Below, in pieces: positions 24,606 to 32,838 of a stretch of 64,000 nt of DNA. The notes beneath the pieces were generated by a model. The model did not search any database, was not told the DNA's origin, and saw nothing but the letters and a program-made list of their open reading frames with translations. Position 1 is the first letter of the stretch, and every line of letters begins with the position of its first letter. Both the position numbers and the translations under genes were made by a program. This DNA is from MED-G105 sp050331095. GTDB taxonomy: Bacteria; Pseudomonadota; Alphaproteobacteria; Caulobacterales; Parvularculaceae. Where the stretch lies: assembly GCA_050331095.1 (NCBI GenBank), contig JBHJHE010000012.1, positions 1-64,000 on the forward strand. Reading direction: 5' to 3'.

Positions 24606-26459
24606 ATGACGTTGAAGACGTTCGTTCTTTCGCTTGCGGCGATCGCCGCCGGCGCGGCGTCGGCGGTCAGTCCCGCGGCGGCCGAACTTGACTTCAGCGA
24701 CCGCCATACGCCGGCGGAGGTCACGGAGATTCTGAACGACTTTGAAGCGGATCATCCGTCGCTCGCGCGCGTCGTCACCATCGGGACGAGCCACGAAGGC
24801 CGGCAAATCGGTGCGCTGAAGATTTCCGACGATGTCGCGACGGACAGTCCAACGGAAGGCGATGCGGTGTTTATGGCGTTGCACCACGCGCGCGAATGGA
24901 TCACGGTCGAGCAGGTCCTGTTCCTCGCCGACCATTTGTTGTCGAACTATGCGGGCGATCCGCAAGTCCGCCAGGCCGTCGACGCCCTCGAGATCTGGAT
25001 CGTGCCCCTCGTCAATCCGGACGGTTACGAATACGCCTTCAGCGTTGATCGGCGGTGGCGAAAGAACCGCCGCCCGACGGGCGGGGGGTGCGTCGGCGTC
25101 GACCTCAACCGGAACTACACGTTCCAATGGGGCTTGCAGGGACCGGGGATCGTCGTTTCGCCGGACCCGGCGGCCGATACGTATTTCGGACCGTCGCCGG
25201 CGAGCGAGCCGGAGACGCAGGCGATCGAAAGCTTCCTGGGCGGCCTCGACAATCAGAAGTTCGTCGTCACGTATCACAGCTATTCCGGGCTGTGGTTGAA
25301 GCCCTGGGCGCACACGGAGGACGACCCGCCGGGCGAGAAAGTGCTTCTCGAGTTGACCCGCCGCAGCATCGAACGGATTCAGGCCGTCAACGGCGTAACG
25401 TACGGGGAGGAGATATACGAAGCCTCCGGAGAGCCGACAGACCTGATCTGGGACGGTTACCGCACGGCGGCTTTCACGCCCGAACTGCGCCCCCTCGCTG
25501 GCGAAAACCCGTCGGCGCCCGGCGACTTCTCGGCTTTCGTCGGTTATCCGTTCGATCCGGACCCCGCCTACATTCCCATCACGCTCAATGAGAATCTGCC
25601 GGCGGCGATGGCGCTCATCCGAGATGCGGCGAACCGCGGCGTCTGGATCAAAGACCATGGCGGCGACACGGGCGCAGAGCCGTCCGCCGTCTGGACCGCG
25701 AGCGGATGGAGCGCGCCGTTCTGGACGAGCCCGGACATTTCGACGACGCCCGAGACCCTGAACCAGGGCGCCACCGTCGATCTCCGCGTGCGTCTGCGCA
25801 ACGACACCGGCGCCACCGTTCCAAACGCACGCGTCGACGTCTTCTATACTGACCCGCGCGTGTCGTTGGAGTTTCCGAACCCGGACGCCGTCCTCATCGA
25901 CAGCCGCACGATCTCCGTGCCGCCCGGAGGCGTCGCCTATTCGACGCCATGGACGACGCCCGTCGGCGCGAACAGCTGGGGCGAACTGCACTGGTGCGTC
26001 GGCGTCGTCATCTACACCGATCCCGACCTGCCATTGACGACCCAGGCGGAGCGCTCGGCGAACATCGGCATTCGGAATTTTCATACGACCGACGTGGTCG
26101 AGGCGGCGACCCTGATCGTCGTGGCCACGAACTTCCTTGACGTTGACGCGGAGTTGCGTCTCGCCGTCGATCCGGCGACGACGCGCGGCTGGGGCGTCGT
26201 CCTGCCGGATTTCCCCCGGCCCTGGATGGAGCGCGCGCCCGCCCGCCCGATCGAGCGCAAGGCGCGGCTCTTGGAGGCCACGGGCCGCCTCCTCGCGCCC
26301 GGCGAGACGATCTACGTTCCGGTGCGCGTCGCGGCCCCGGCGGGCGCGGCTCGTGGGAGCGCGGCCGAAATCAATATCAGCGGCGGGCTCGTTCCCCTTG
26401 TCGCCGGCGAGCGCGAAGTCGTCGGCAACGGCTTCACCTACCGCGTCGTCAAACGCTAA
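24606..26459 (+). CDS. Secreted M14 family zinc carboxypeptidase
   Basis: 617 residues with a signal peptide (about 1-26). The catalytic domain (about 30-350) has the zinc ligands in HHAREW (His94, Glu97), substrate and active-site residues in VDLNRNYTFQWG and WRKNRRP, the third zinc ligand in VTYHSYSGLWLKPW, and the catalytic Glu in AAFTPELRP. It removes C-terminal residues from peptides. A long C-terminal region (about 350-617) is rich in strands and looks like one or two immunoglobulin-type or binding domains. The catalytic domain begins almost directly after the signal peptide, so no propeptide is present in this chain; a propeptide-like lipoprotein is encoded 3 bases upstream. Confidence 0.9.
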   Translation: MTLKTFVLSLAAIAAGAASAVSPAAAELDFSDRHTPAEVTEILNDFEADHPSLARVVTIGTSHEGRQIGALKISDDVATDSPTEGDAVFMALHHAREWITVEQVLFLADHLLSNYAGDPQVRQAVDALEIWIVPLVNPDGYEYAFSVDRRWRKNRRPTGGGCVGVDLNRNYTFQWGLQGPGIVVSPDPAADTYFGPSPASEPETQAIESFLGGLDNQKFVVTYHSYSGLWLKPWAHTEDDPPGEKVLLELTRRSIERIQAVNGVTYGEEIYEASGEPTDLIWDGYRTAAFTPELRPLAGENPSAPGDFSAFVGYPFDPDPAYIPITLNENLPAAMALIRDAANRGVWIKDHGGDTGAEPSAVWTASGWSAPFWTSPDISTTPETLNQGATVDLRVRLRNDTGATVPNARVDVFYTDPRVSLEFPNPDAVLIDSRTISVPPGGVAYSTPWTTPVGANSWGELHWCVGVVIYTDPDLPLTTQAERSANIGIRNFHTTDVVEAATLIVVATNFLDVDAELRLAVDPATTRGWGVVLPDFPRPWMERAPARPIERKARLLEATGRLLAPGETIYVPVRVAAPAGAARGSAAEINISGGLVPLVAGEREVVGNGFTYRVVKR

Positions 26460-26593
26460 GCGTCGATCCGCGTCGTTCGATAGAATTTGAATGATCGCGC
26501 GACGAGCGATAAGCGCGCGCCGCGTGGCGCGCGTCCACGCGATGTATAAAACTCTCTCCGATTAGCGTCGGGGGGCAATTCGGCCGCAACGCC

Positions 26594-27910
26594 ATGACGA
26601 TTTACGTTCTCGTGCACGGAACCTTCGCGACGCCCGACGGGTGGTTCAGCGAGGACGGGCCGTTGACGCGCGACCTCGAGGCCGAGGGCGGGCGCGTTGA
26701 GCGCTTCATCTGGAGCGGGCGCAATAGCGACCGCGACCGGTCCTTCGCCGCGCGCCGGCTCGCCAAGTTCATCGACGGTCTCGGCAAGGACGAGCCGATC
26801 TCCATCATCGCCCACAGCCATGGCGGCAATATCGCCTACGACGCCCTGGCCGAGACGCCGACCAAGACCTGCGCGCGCGTGACGGTGACGACCGTCGGCA
26901 CGCCGTTCCTGCGCAAGAAGGTGCTGCTGTTCCGATCGCTCGCCTTCGAGACGTTCGCCGTGATCAGCGTGTTGATCTCCGGGCTTTTCGTGATCGAGCT
27001 CTATCGCGATCCCCTCGCCGCCCTCGCCGGCCCGGGCGGTTTCCTTGAGGCGGTTCGCGACATCTTCATCAACGACGTTTTCCGAAAGGAGGAAGGCCTC
27101 GCGAGCGACGCGCCGTTCTTCGAGCGGCTGCTCTACTGGCGCCGGGAGCTCTTTTTCGTCGGCGCGGGTCTCATCGCCGCGATCGCTTTCGCTCAAGCGT
27201 GGCGCGCCGGCCTCCGCGAGCGCCGCATCCGCGCCGCGTGCGGCGTCAACGTGATCTACCATCCGGACGACGAGGCGCTGCAGCTTCTGACGAAGCTCGA
27301 CGACGCCAAGCTTGCGCCTATGAACGCGCCCAAAAGCGCCAACCGCCTGACGCGTTCGTCCTACCTGATGGCGTTCCTGCTGTTGCCGTTCATCTACGCC
27401 TACGGATTGTCGCTGTTGCCGAGCGACGTCGGAACCATCGTCAACGAGGCGTTCTCCGACGAAACGACGCTCTACGGACGGATCGTCGTCTACGCCGCGC
27501 TCTTCGTCTTTTGGTTCGGGGTCAGCCTAGTCGCCGCGGCGATCCTCTGCCTCATCTTCGCCGGACCTTACGCCTACGTCGTCAACCGCATCGTCAGTTC
27601 CGCCGTCAACTCCGCCGCCCTCGGGGTCGACCACAAGTTCCGCATCCTTGACGTCCCGCGCGAGCCGCGCGGGCCGCATGACCTTGTCGGCCTCGGCCCC
27701 ACGGTCGAGGCGGAGATGGTGGCGGAGACGACCGCCGCGTTCGCGCGCTCGGCAGGCGACTTCAAACGCTTTCTGACCGAGATCGACAGTGTCTCCAGCG
27801 ACGTCTTCGCCGGCGTAATCGGCGAGTTCGCCGACGAAGAGCTGATCCATACGTCCTATTTCGACTTCAACGGCGCGCGAGCGGTGATCGTGGGCGCGGC
27901 GACGCGTTGA
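26594..27910 (+). CDS. Membrane-bound alpha/beta hydrolase-like protein
   Basis: 438 residues. The N-terminal part (1-120) is an alpha/beta hydrolase fragment: IYVLVHGTFATPDGWF near the start and the nucleophile elbow IIAHSHGGNIAYDAL with Ser around residue 76. Hydrophobic stretches follow at about 110-135, 180-200, 258-280 and 300-330. The C-terminal region (LTEIDSVSSDVFAGVIGEFADEELIHTSYFDF) still resembles lipase-like lid sequence found in esterases that act on lipids. Such proteins are usually lipases or esterases; the substrate is not evident. It stands alone, with about 130 bases free of genes before it. A long opposite-strand frame across it is a composition artefact. Confidence 0.7.
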   Translation: MTIYVLVHGTFATPDGWFSEDGPLTRDLEAEGGRVERFIWSGRNSDRDRSFAARRLAKFIDGLGKDEPISIIAHSHGGNIAYDALAETPTKTCARVTVTTVGTPFLRKKVLLFRSLAFETFAVISVLISGLFVIELYRDPLAALAGPGGFLEAVRDIFINDVFRKEEGLASDAPFFERLLYWRRELFFVGAGLIAAIAFAQAWRAGLRERRIRAACGVNVIYHPDDEALQLLTKLDDAKLAPMNAPKSANRLTRSSYLMAFLLLPFIYAYGLSLLPSDVGTIVNEAFSDETTLYGRIVVYAALFVFWFGVSLVAAAILCLIFAGPYAYVVNRIVSSAVNSAALGVDHKFRILDVPREPRGPHDLVGLGPTVEAEMVAETTAAFARSAGDFKRFLTEIDSVSSDVFAGVIGEFADEELIHTSYFDFNGARAVIVGAATR

Positions 27911-27912
27911 AC

Positions 27913-28473
27913 CTATCCCCCGGGCATCGTGCCAGGCCGCACGTAAGCGAACATGTGCGCGACATAGTCTTTCTTCCCGAGGCCGACGCCGCTCTGTCGA
28001 AGAATGGCGTAGGCCGCCATGACATGAAAGTAGAACTGCGACAGCGACCAGTCCCGCGCGTATTGACCGACCGTCATGTCGAAGGTCATGCCGTTTGGCA
28101 GTTCGTGGACGATCTGTTGGTCGTCGTCTGCGTTTAGCGTTTCAGGATCAACGCTTTCGAGGAACGCCAGCGTTTCTTCGATCCGCGCCCTCGCGTTCGC
28201 CAGGCCGCCGGGCCGTTCGCCGCCATGACGGCCTTCTTCGATCAGGTCGCGCCAGACGGGCGGAAAATCGGTTCCCTGAAGGCGACAAACGCCTTCATAG
28301 ACCTGCGCGCACGAGAACCGCACCTGCGTCGACAAGGGAAACATGTCCGGCGCAAGGCGCGCCGCCGGCAACCGCTCCGAATCGTCCGTCTGCGCCGCCG
28401 CTTTCTCGAGCCAGGCGGACAGCGCGCGCAGCATTTGAACGTAAGTCGGCAACAGAATGTCCTTCGGCGACAT
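27913..28473 (-). CDS. DUF1993 family protein
   Basis: 186 residues matching the DUF1993 pattern: YVQMLRALSAWLEKAAAQ near the N-terminus, RLAPDMFPLSTQVRFSCAQV in the middle, IEETLAFLESVDPETLN, and FYFHVMAAYAILRQSGVGLGKKDY at the end. The family folds as a DinB-like four-helix bundle; conserved histidines might bind metal. Function unknown. It is convergent with the alpha/beta hydrolase gene (2-base gap) and divergent from satD. Stop is TAG. Confidence 0.85.
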   Translation of the reverse strand: MSPKDILLPTYVQMLRALSAWLEKAAAQTDDSERLPAARLAPDMFPLSTQVRFSCAQVYEGVCRLQGTDFPPVWRDLIEEGRHGGERPGGLANARARIEETLAFLESVDPETLNADDDQQIVHELPNGMTFDMTVGQYARDWSLSQFYFHVMAAYAILRQSGVGLGKKDYVAHMFAYVRPGTMPGG

Positions 28474-28643
28474 CGGCGGGGCTCCTTTTTCGCGTCCGAG
28501 ACCTGGGGCGCGTAGCGAGCCTATCGCGTTGGCGCCTCGCGGGGCAGGCCCGGCGCCCGTCCGGCGACAGGCCGGCCCTGACGCTTCGCCCAGCGCCCGA
28601 CGTCATGTATCACCGCGGGCGCGGACATTGCCGGGGCGGACCT

Positions 28644-29357
28644 TTGACGGAAAAGACTGGACGTGTTGGCGTTCTGACGGGCGATCTTGTCCGGTCGATG
28701 AAGCTTGATGCGTCGGCGCTTGAGGAGGCCCGCGAATCTGTCATCGACGCCTTCGCGGAAATGAGCGCCTGGCGCCGCGGTCTTACGATCGGCCAACCAG
28801 CGTTTTTCCGCGGCGACAGCTGGCAAGGTCTCGTACGCGACCCATCGCTCAGTTTGCGGGCGGCGCTTTACGTACGCGCGCGCCTTATGGCTGTCGGCGC
28901 TACGGGCAGGCGCGGCGAACACCGTGATCGACGCAAGGCCCCGTTCAGCGACACCCGCATCGGCGTCGGCGTTGGGCCGGTAGAGCGCATCTCAAAGAAG
29001 AATCTGTCGCTTTCGACTGGCGAGGCGTTCACCCTCTCCGGTCGAGCCCTCGACGCGATGACGAACACTCTTCTCGCGGTCGCCGTCGATGAGCCGTTGG
29101 CGCAAAAGCTGGGACCGCTTACGCCGTGGTTGTCCGTCATCGGCGGATTGTCGGGCGAGCTGGCGTCAAGCTGGACGGCGAGCCAGGCGGATACGGTCGC
29201 GCTGGCGGCGCACCCGTCGGCGCCGACCCACGAAGTCATCGCTGAGAAGTTGGGCGTTTCGCGGCAGTCTGTTTCGAAAACGCTCGATAGCGCTCACTGG
29301 CGCGCGCTGGAGAGCGCCATCGACGCCTTTGAGAATGTTGAGTGGGGCGACGCATGA
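28644..29357 (+). CDS. SatD family putative regulator
   Basis: About 237 residues. The N-terminal part, GRVGVLTGDLVRSMKL, and the central domain (GDSWQGLV, SDTRIGVGVGPVERISKKN, GEAFTLSGRALD) match the SatD family. The C-terminus carries a helix-turn-helix: HEVIAEKLGVSRQSVSKTLD. The start is uncertain: TTG at 28644 begins right at the conserved region; ATG at 28605 would add 13 residues. SatD-like genes are commonly followed by a DUF3307 membrane protein, as here. The helix-turn-helix and the palindromes just downstream suggest that it controls the DUF3307 gene; this is inference. Confidence 0.75.
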   Translation: MTEKTGRVGVLTGDLVRSMKLDASALEEARESVIDAFAEMSAWRRGLTIGQPAFFRGDSWQGLVRDPSLSLRAALYVRARLMAVGATGRRGEHRDRRKAPFSDTRIGVGVGPVERISKKNLSLSTGEAFTLSGRALDAMTNTLLAVAVDEPLAQKLGPLTPWLSVIGGLSGELASSWTASQADTVALAAHPSAPTHEVIAEKLGVSRQSVSKTLDSAHWRALESAIDAFENVEWGDA

Positions 29358-29386
29358 CGACCGCGCCAAACGCCGAGGATGTTTGT

Positions 29387-29433
29387 GGCAACCATTTTTG
29401 GTTGCCATCCGAAAAGCAACCACTTTTGGTTGC
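29387..29433. promoter_or_regulatory. Two near-identical palindromes between satD and the DUF3307 gene, candidate operators
   Basis: GGCAACC-ATTTTT-GGTTGCC at 29387-29406 and GCAACC-ACTTTT-GGTTGC at 29416-29433. Their centres are 28 bp apart and both are followed by ATCC. The arms are perfect and the AT-rich centre stands out in this GC-rich DNA. The pair sits in the 112-base gap between a helix-turn-helix protein gene and its conserved neighbour, which fits tandem operator sites bound cooperatively. As RNA each could also form a small hairpin with a U-rich loop. Confidence 0.65.
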
Positions 29434-29469
29434 TATCCAGCGTAAAGTTCTCGTCGTCCGCCCGTCCCT

Positions 29470-30240
29470 ATGCCGTCGCCGATGAACGCGACTCTTACAA
29501 CGCTACTGGCTGCCCATCTTGTCGCAGACTTCGTTCTCCAAACCCGATGGATCATCGATCGCAAGACGAAGTTCGGCGTGCTGCTGCTTCATGTCGCGAT
29601 CGTCGTCTCATTGAGCGCCGTCGCGCTCGGCGCGTTGCACGCGCCGATCCTTCTTATCATTGCAGTCACTCACCTCGCCGCCGATTACGCGAAGGCCAGT
29701 CTTTTTCCTGATCGACAAGGGAGAGTCGCCGCCGCCGACGCTAAAAAAACTGATGATCTCGTTCCTTTCGTCGCGGACCAGATCGTGCATGCGTCGGTCA
29801 TCGTCCTACTGAGCTTCATCTTCCGTGACGCCTACGCCAACGGCGTCTGGCCAAATCTGTTCGGGGACGGACATCAACGCTATCTCGCCGCCACGACGGT
29901 CGTCGCCGGCTTCGTCGCCGCCGTCATCGCGGGGGGCGTTTTGATTTCGAAGGCGATCGCGCGGTTCAGGGACCAGCTGCCGGACGACGCCGGAAAGGCG
30001 GGCCTCAGGGGCGGCGGCGCGATCATCGGCTGTCTGGAGCGGGCGCTCATTTTCGTCCTGGTCTTGATGGGCGAGCCCGCCGGCGTCGGGTTTCTCATCA
30101 CCGCCAAGTCGATACTGCGGATCGGCGACGTAAAAGACGGCGAGGACCGGGCCCTCGCCGAGTACATCATCATCGGTACGTTCATGAGTTTCGGCTGGGC
30201 GCTTTTCGTCGCCGAGCTGACCCGCCTGGCGCTCCCCTGA
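29470..30240 (+). CDS. DUF3307 membrane protein
   Basis: 256 residues. The first part, LAAHLVADFVLQTRWIIDRK, is the DUF3307 signature, followed by hydrophobic segments at about 40-70, 105-125, 140-165, 190-215 and 235-255. The ending, GFLITAKSILRIGDVKDGEDRALAEYIIIGTF-type sequence in two conserved halves, is also typical of the longer members. Function is unknown; the frequent pairing with satD suggests one regulated unit, and the palindromes at 29387-29433 lie in its leader. An internal ATG 12 bases downstream is an alternative start. Confidence 0.8.
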   Translation: MPSPMNATLTTLLAAHLVADFVLQTRWIIDRKTKFGVLLLHVAIVVSLSAVALGALHAPILLIIAVTHLAADYAKASLFPDRQGRVAAADAKKTDDLVPFVADQIVHASVIVLLSFIFRDAYANGVWPNLFGDGHQRYLAATTVVAGFVAAVIAGGVLISKAIARFRDQLPDDAGKAGLRGGGAIIGCLERALIFVLVLMGEPAGVGFLITAKSILRIGDVKDGEDRALAEYIIIGTFMSFGWALFVAELTRLALP

Positions 30241-30261
30241 CGGATAAACGGAGCGGCGGGC

Positions 30262-31089
30262 CTAACCTCTGACCAAGCCCGCGACGTCGCGCCAAGAGCG
30301 GCCGGGCGCGACGGCGAGGAGCGGCCGGTCGGCGCTGTCGGCCGGCGCGAAGGGCGCGTCATTGTCGAGATACCGGGCTTCGCCGCCGAGCTCCTCCACC
30401 ATCAGCGCGCCGGCGACGTGGTCCCAGGCGTGGATCCGGCTCGAAATCTTGAAATCGACCGCCCCCGTTGCGAGCCGGATATAGGCGTAGGCGGAACATG
30501 AAGACGGGCTGCAATTGGCGACCTCCTTGAGGCGCGCGCGATAAAGCTCGGCCTCCGCCTCGGGCAGCCAGCCAAGGGAGCGCAAGCCCGTCGGCCGATC
30601 GTCCGCCTGCGGTGCGACGTCCAACGCCGCCCGTCGGCCGCTGCGATCGAGGGACCAGGCGCCCATCCGCCGCGCGGCGGCGTAGGTCGTCGCGTCGGGC
30701 GCCGCGTGGATCCAGCCCGCTTGCGCGACGCCGTCCGTGACAAGCGCGACGATGACGCCGAACTCCGGCTCGCCACGCACGAAGTTCCGCGTTCCGTCAA
30801 TAGGATCGACGATCCAGAAACGGCCGGGTCCGCCAAGGGCGCCCGTGATCGACGGGTCGGCCGCAGCCGCCTCCTCGCCCACGAACCCGGCGTCGGGATC
30901 GACCTCTCTCAGAGCCTCGCGCAAGGCGCGTTCGGCGGCGATATCGACGGCGGTGACGAGGTCGGCCTTGCTCGATTTTTCAGCGATTTCGTCAGAAGAC
31001 AGATCGCCGAAACGCGGCATGATGACGGTTTCCGCGACGTCGCGCACGATCGCAGTCACAACGTCGACGAAATCGGCGTCGACCGTCAC
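30262..31089 (-). CDS. Inositol monophosphatase family phosphatase
   Basis: 275 residues of the lithium-sensitive, magnesium-dependent phosphatase family. Metal ligands are in FVGEEAA, WIVDPIDGTRNFVRG and AWDHVAGALMVEELGG. Family members act on inositol phosphate, histidinol phosphate (HisN) or adenosine bisphosphate (CysQ); the sequence lacks a feature that I can use to decide. ATGA start overlaps the stop of hflX, so the two are co-translated. In many relatives a mazG gene sits after hflX; here this gene takes the place. Stop is TAG. Confidence 0.85.
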   Translation of the reverse strand: MTVDADFVDVVTAIVRDVAETVIMPRFGDLSSDEIAEKSSKADLVTAVDIAAERALREALREVDPDAGFVGEEAAAADPSITGALGGPGRFWIVDPIDGTRNFVRGEPEFGVIVALVTDGVAQAGWIHAAPDATTYAAARRMGAWSLDRSGRRAALDVAPQADDRPTGLRSLGWLPEAEAELYRARLKEVANCSPSSCSAYAYIRLATGAVDFKISSRIHAWDHVAGALMVEELGGEARYLDNDAPFAPADSADRPLLAVAPGRSWRDVAGLVRG

Positions 31090-32489
31090 GCGCGCGCGAC
31101 CGAGATCGTAGCGGGCGATAGCGGCGCCTCGGCGAGAACCACGCCCGGGAAAGCTTTTTCGAATTGGCCGCGCGCCTTGTCCGAAAGACGCGCTGCGAGG
31201 ATCGCGTCGTCGCCCGCAGCGCCCTCGATCACCTCGCCATGGGCGTGGAGCCAGGCGCGCGCCGCGCCGTCCGCAGGCCCGAGGCGCACAGCGAAAACCC
31301 GCCGGTCGCGGGTCGCCGCCTCGTCGATCAAGGCGAGGAGCGCCGTGACGCCCTCGCCCGTAACGGCGGAAAGCGCGACGCGCGCCGGATCGTCGAGGGT
31401 CATGTCGGCGTCGTCGCGGCTCGCCCGGGCGATCGCCGCCGCCGCCGCCCGCTCGTCAGGGTCGAGAAGATCTATCTTGTTCAGCGCCTCAATCACCACG
31501 GGGCCGTTCCCGACCTCTTCGACGCCAAGATCGCGCAGAACGGCGACGACGTCGTCACGCTGGGCGTCGGCGTCGGCGTGGGCGACGTCGCGCACATGGA
31601 CGAGAATATCGGCTTCGTTGACCTCTTCGAGCGTCGCGCGGAAGGCTGCGACCAGCTGCGTCGGTAGATCGGAGACGAAGCCCACCGTGTCCGACAGGAT
31701 CAACCGTTCGCCGGACGGCGCGTCGACGGCGCGCATGGTCGGGTCGAGGGTCGCGAAAAGAAGGTCTTTCGCGAAAACGTTCGACTGCGTCAGGCGGTTG
31801 AAGAGCGTCGATTTGCCGGCGTTGGTATAGCCGACGAAGGCGACGACGGGATGCGGCGCTTTCTTGCGCTTGGCGCGCTGCAAGGTCCGGGTGCGGCGCA
31901 CCTGGTCGAGGCGTTTCTTGAGGCGGGCGATCTTGTCTTTGAGCGCCCGGCGGTCGCTTTCGATCTGGCGTTCGCCCGGCCCGCCGAGGAAGCCAGCGCC
32001 GCCGCGCTGGCGCTCAAGGTGGGTCCAGGAGCGCACGAGGCGCGAGCGCTGATAGGTCAGGTGCGCGAGATCCACCTGAAGGCGCCCCTCCGCCGTGCTC
32101 GCCCGGGCCCCGAAGATTTCGAGGATCAGCGCCGTGCGGTCGAGGACTTTGACGCCCCACTCCTTCTCGAGATTGCGGTGCTGCACGGGCGTCAGCGCGC
32201 CGTCGACGACGACGAGGTCGGGCCGAGGCTCGGTAAGGGCGAGGCGATCGCGGATTTCACGCACCTTGCCGACGCCAAAAAGCGTCGCGGGCCGCGGCCG
32301 GCCGATCGGCGCGATGGACGCGTCGACCACGTCGACGCCGATCGCTTCGACGAGGCCGACGATTTCATCGAGCGCGGCTTCCGGCGACCGCCGGCCGACA
32401 GCGCCGTTCTTTGACGGGTGCGTAACAAGCGCCGTCATGGTCGGCGCTAGGGTCTCATGGGTGGCGGCGGCGGTCGGCGTGGCGGTCAA
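31086..32489 (-). CDS. hflX: Ribosome-associated GTPase HflX
   Basis: 467-residue GTPase that binds the 50S subunit and splits stalled or stressed ribosomes in other bacteria. The N-terminal domain has TLFGVGKVREI and VDGALTPVQHRNLEKEW; the coiled linker has GGAGFLGGPGERQIESDRR. The G domain has GYTNAGKSTLFN (G1), SDTVGFVSDLP (G3) and NKID (G4). The first about 25 residues are a Thr/Ala-rich extension and the true start may be a bit downstream. It lies 25 bases after hfq and overlaps the phosphatase gene by 4 bases. Confidence 0.94.
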   Translation of the reverse strand: MTATPTAAATHETLAPTMTALVTHPSKNGAVGRRSPEAALDEIVGLVEAIGVDVVDASIAPIGRPRPATLFGVGKVREIRDRLALTEPRPDLVVVDGALTPVQHRNLEKEWGVKVLDRTALILEIFGARASTAEGRLQVDLAHLTYQRSRLVRSWTHLERQRGGAGFLGGPGERQIESDRRALKDKIARLKKRLDQVRRTRTLQRAKRKKAPHPVVAFVGYTNAGKSTLFNRLTQSNVFAKDLLFATLDPTMRAVDAPSGERLILSDTVGFVSDLPTQLVAAFRATLEEVNEADILVHVRDVAHADADAQRDDVVAVLRDLGVEEVGNGPVVIEALNKIDLLDPDERAAAAAIARASRDDADMTLDDPARVALSAVTGEGVTALLALIDEAATRDRRVFAVRLGPADGAARAWLHAHGEVIEGAAGDDAILAARLSDKARGQFEKAFPGVVLAEAPLSPATISVARA

Positions 32490-32514
32490 GCGGCGTCCTT
32501 ATCGCTTGCGACGA

Positions 32515-32754
32515 TCACTCGTCATCGTCCCCCGACCACAGCGAAATCGGCTGCGCGGGCATGATCGTCGAAATCGCGTGTTTGTAGACCAGCTGGCTCT
32601 GGCTGTCGCGCTTCAGGAGAACGCAAAAGTTATCGAACCACGTGACGACGCCCTGCAGTTTGACGCCGTTCACGAGGAAAATCGTAACAGGGACTTTTTC
32701 CTTCCGAACGTGGTTTAGAAATACGTCCTGAAGGTTTTGTTTTTTCTCGTTCAT
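32515..32754 (-). CDS. hfq: RNA chaperone Hfq
   Basis: 79-residue Sm-like protein that forms hexamers and pairs small RNAs with mRNAs. Sm1 has QDVFLNHVRKEKVPVTIFLV and NGVKLQGVVTWFDNFCVLL; Sm2 has QLVYKHAISTIMP, which includes the YKHA motif of the RNA-binding face. The C-terminus is short and acidic (SGDDDE), as in other Alphaproteobacteria. It is followed by hflX, the usual arrangement. About 84 bases separate it from the upstream transaminase gene, leaving room for its own promoter. Confidence 0.97.
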   Translation of the reverse strand: MNEKKQNLQDVFLNHVRKEKVPVTIFLVNGVKLQGVVTWFDNFCVLLKRDSQSQLVYKHAISTIMPAQPISLWSGDDDE

Positions 32755-32838
32755 TGGGATTTTACACAGAGAGGGCGAGTGCTGCGGCGCACCAATTGAG
32801 TTTGACGCGCCGCGGCGAGGTTTTCAACCGTTGCGCCG

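Noticed and set aside
24279..26084. 601-codon minus-strand frame across the lipoprotein and M14 genes
   Set aside because: Complement shadow of two clear genes with signal peptides and catalytic motifs; no own motif or ribosome site.
26521..26541. Inverted repeat CGCGTGG-N7-CCACGCG between the M14 gene and the hydrolase gene
   Set aside because: Could be a terminator stem, but there is no T run and GC-rich inverted repeats of this length occur by chance here.
29353..29481. Short frame beginning with the ATGA at the satD stop and crossing the palindromes
   Set aside because: No ribosome site or conservation clue, and the palindromes argue for a regulatory rather than coding role.
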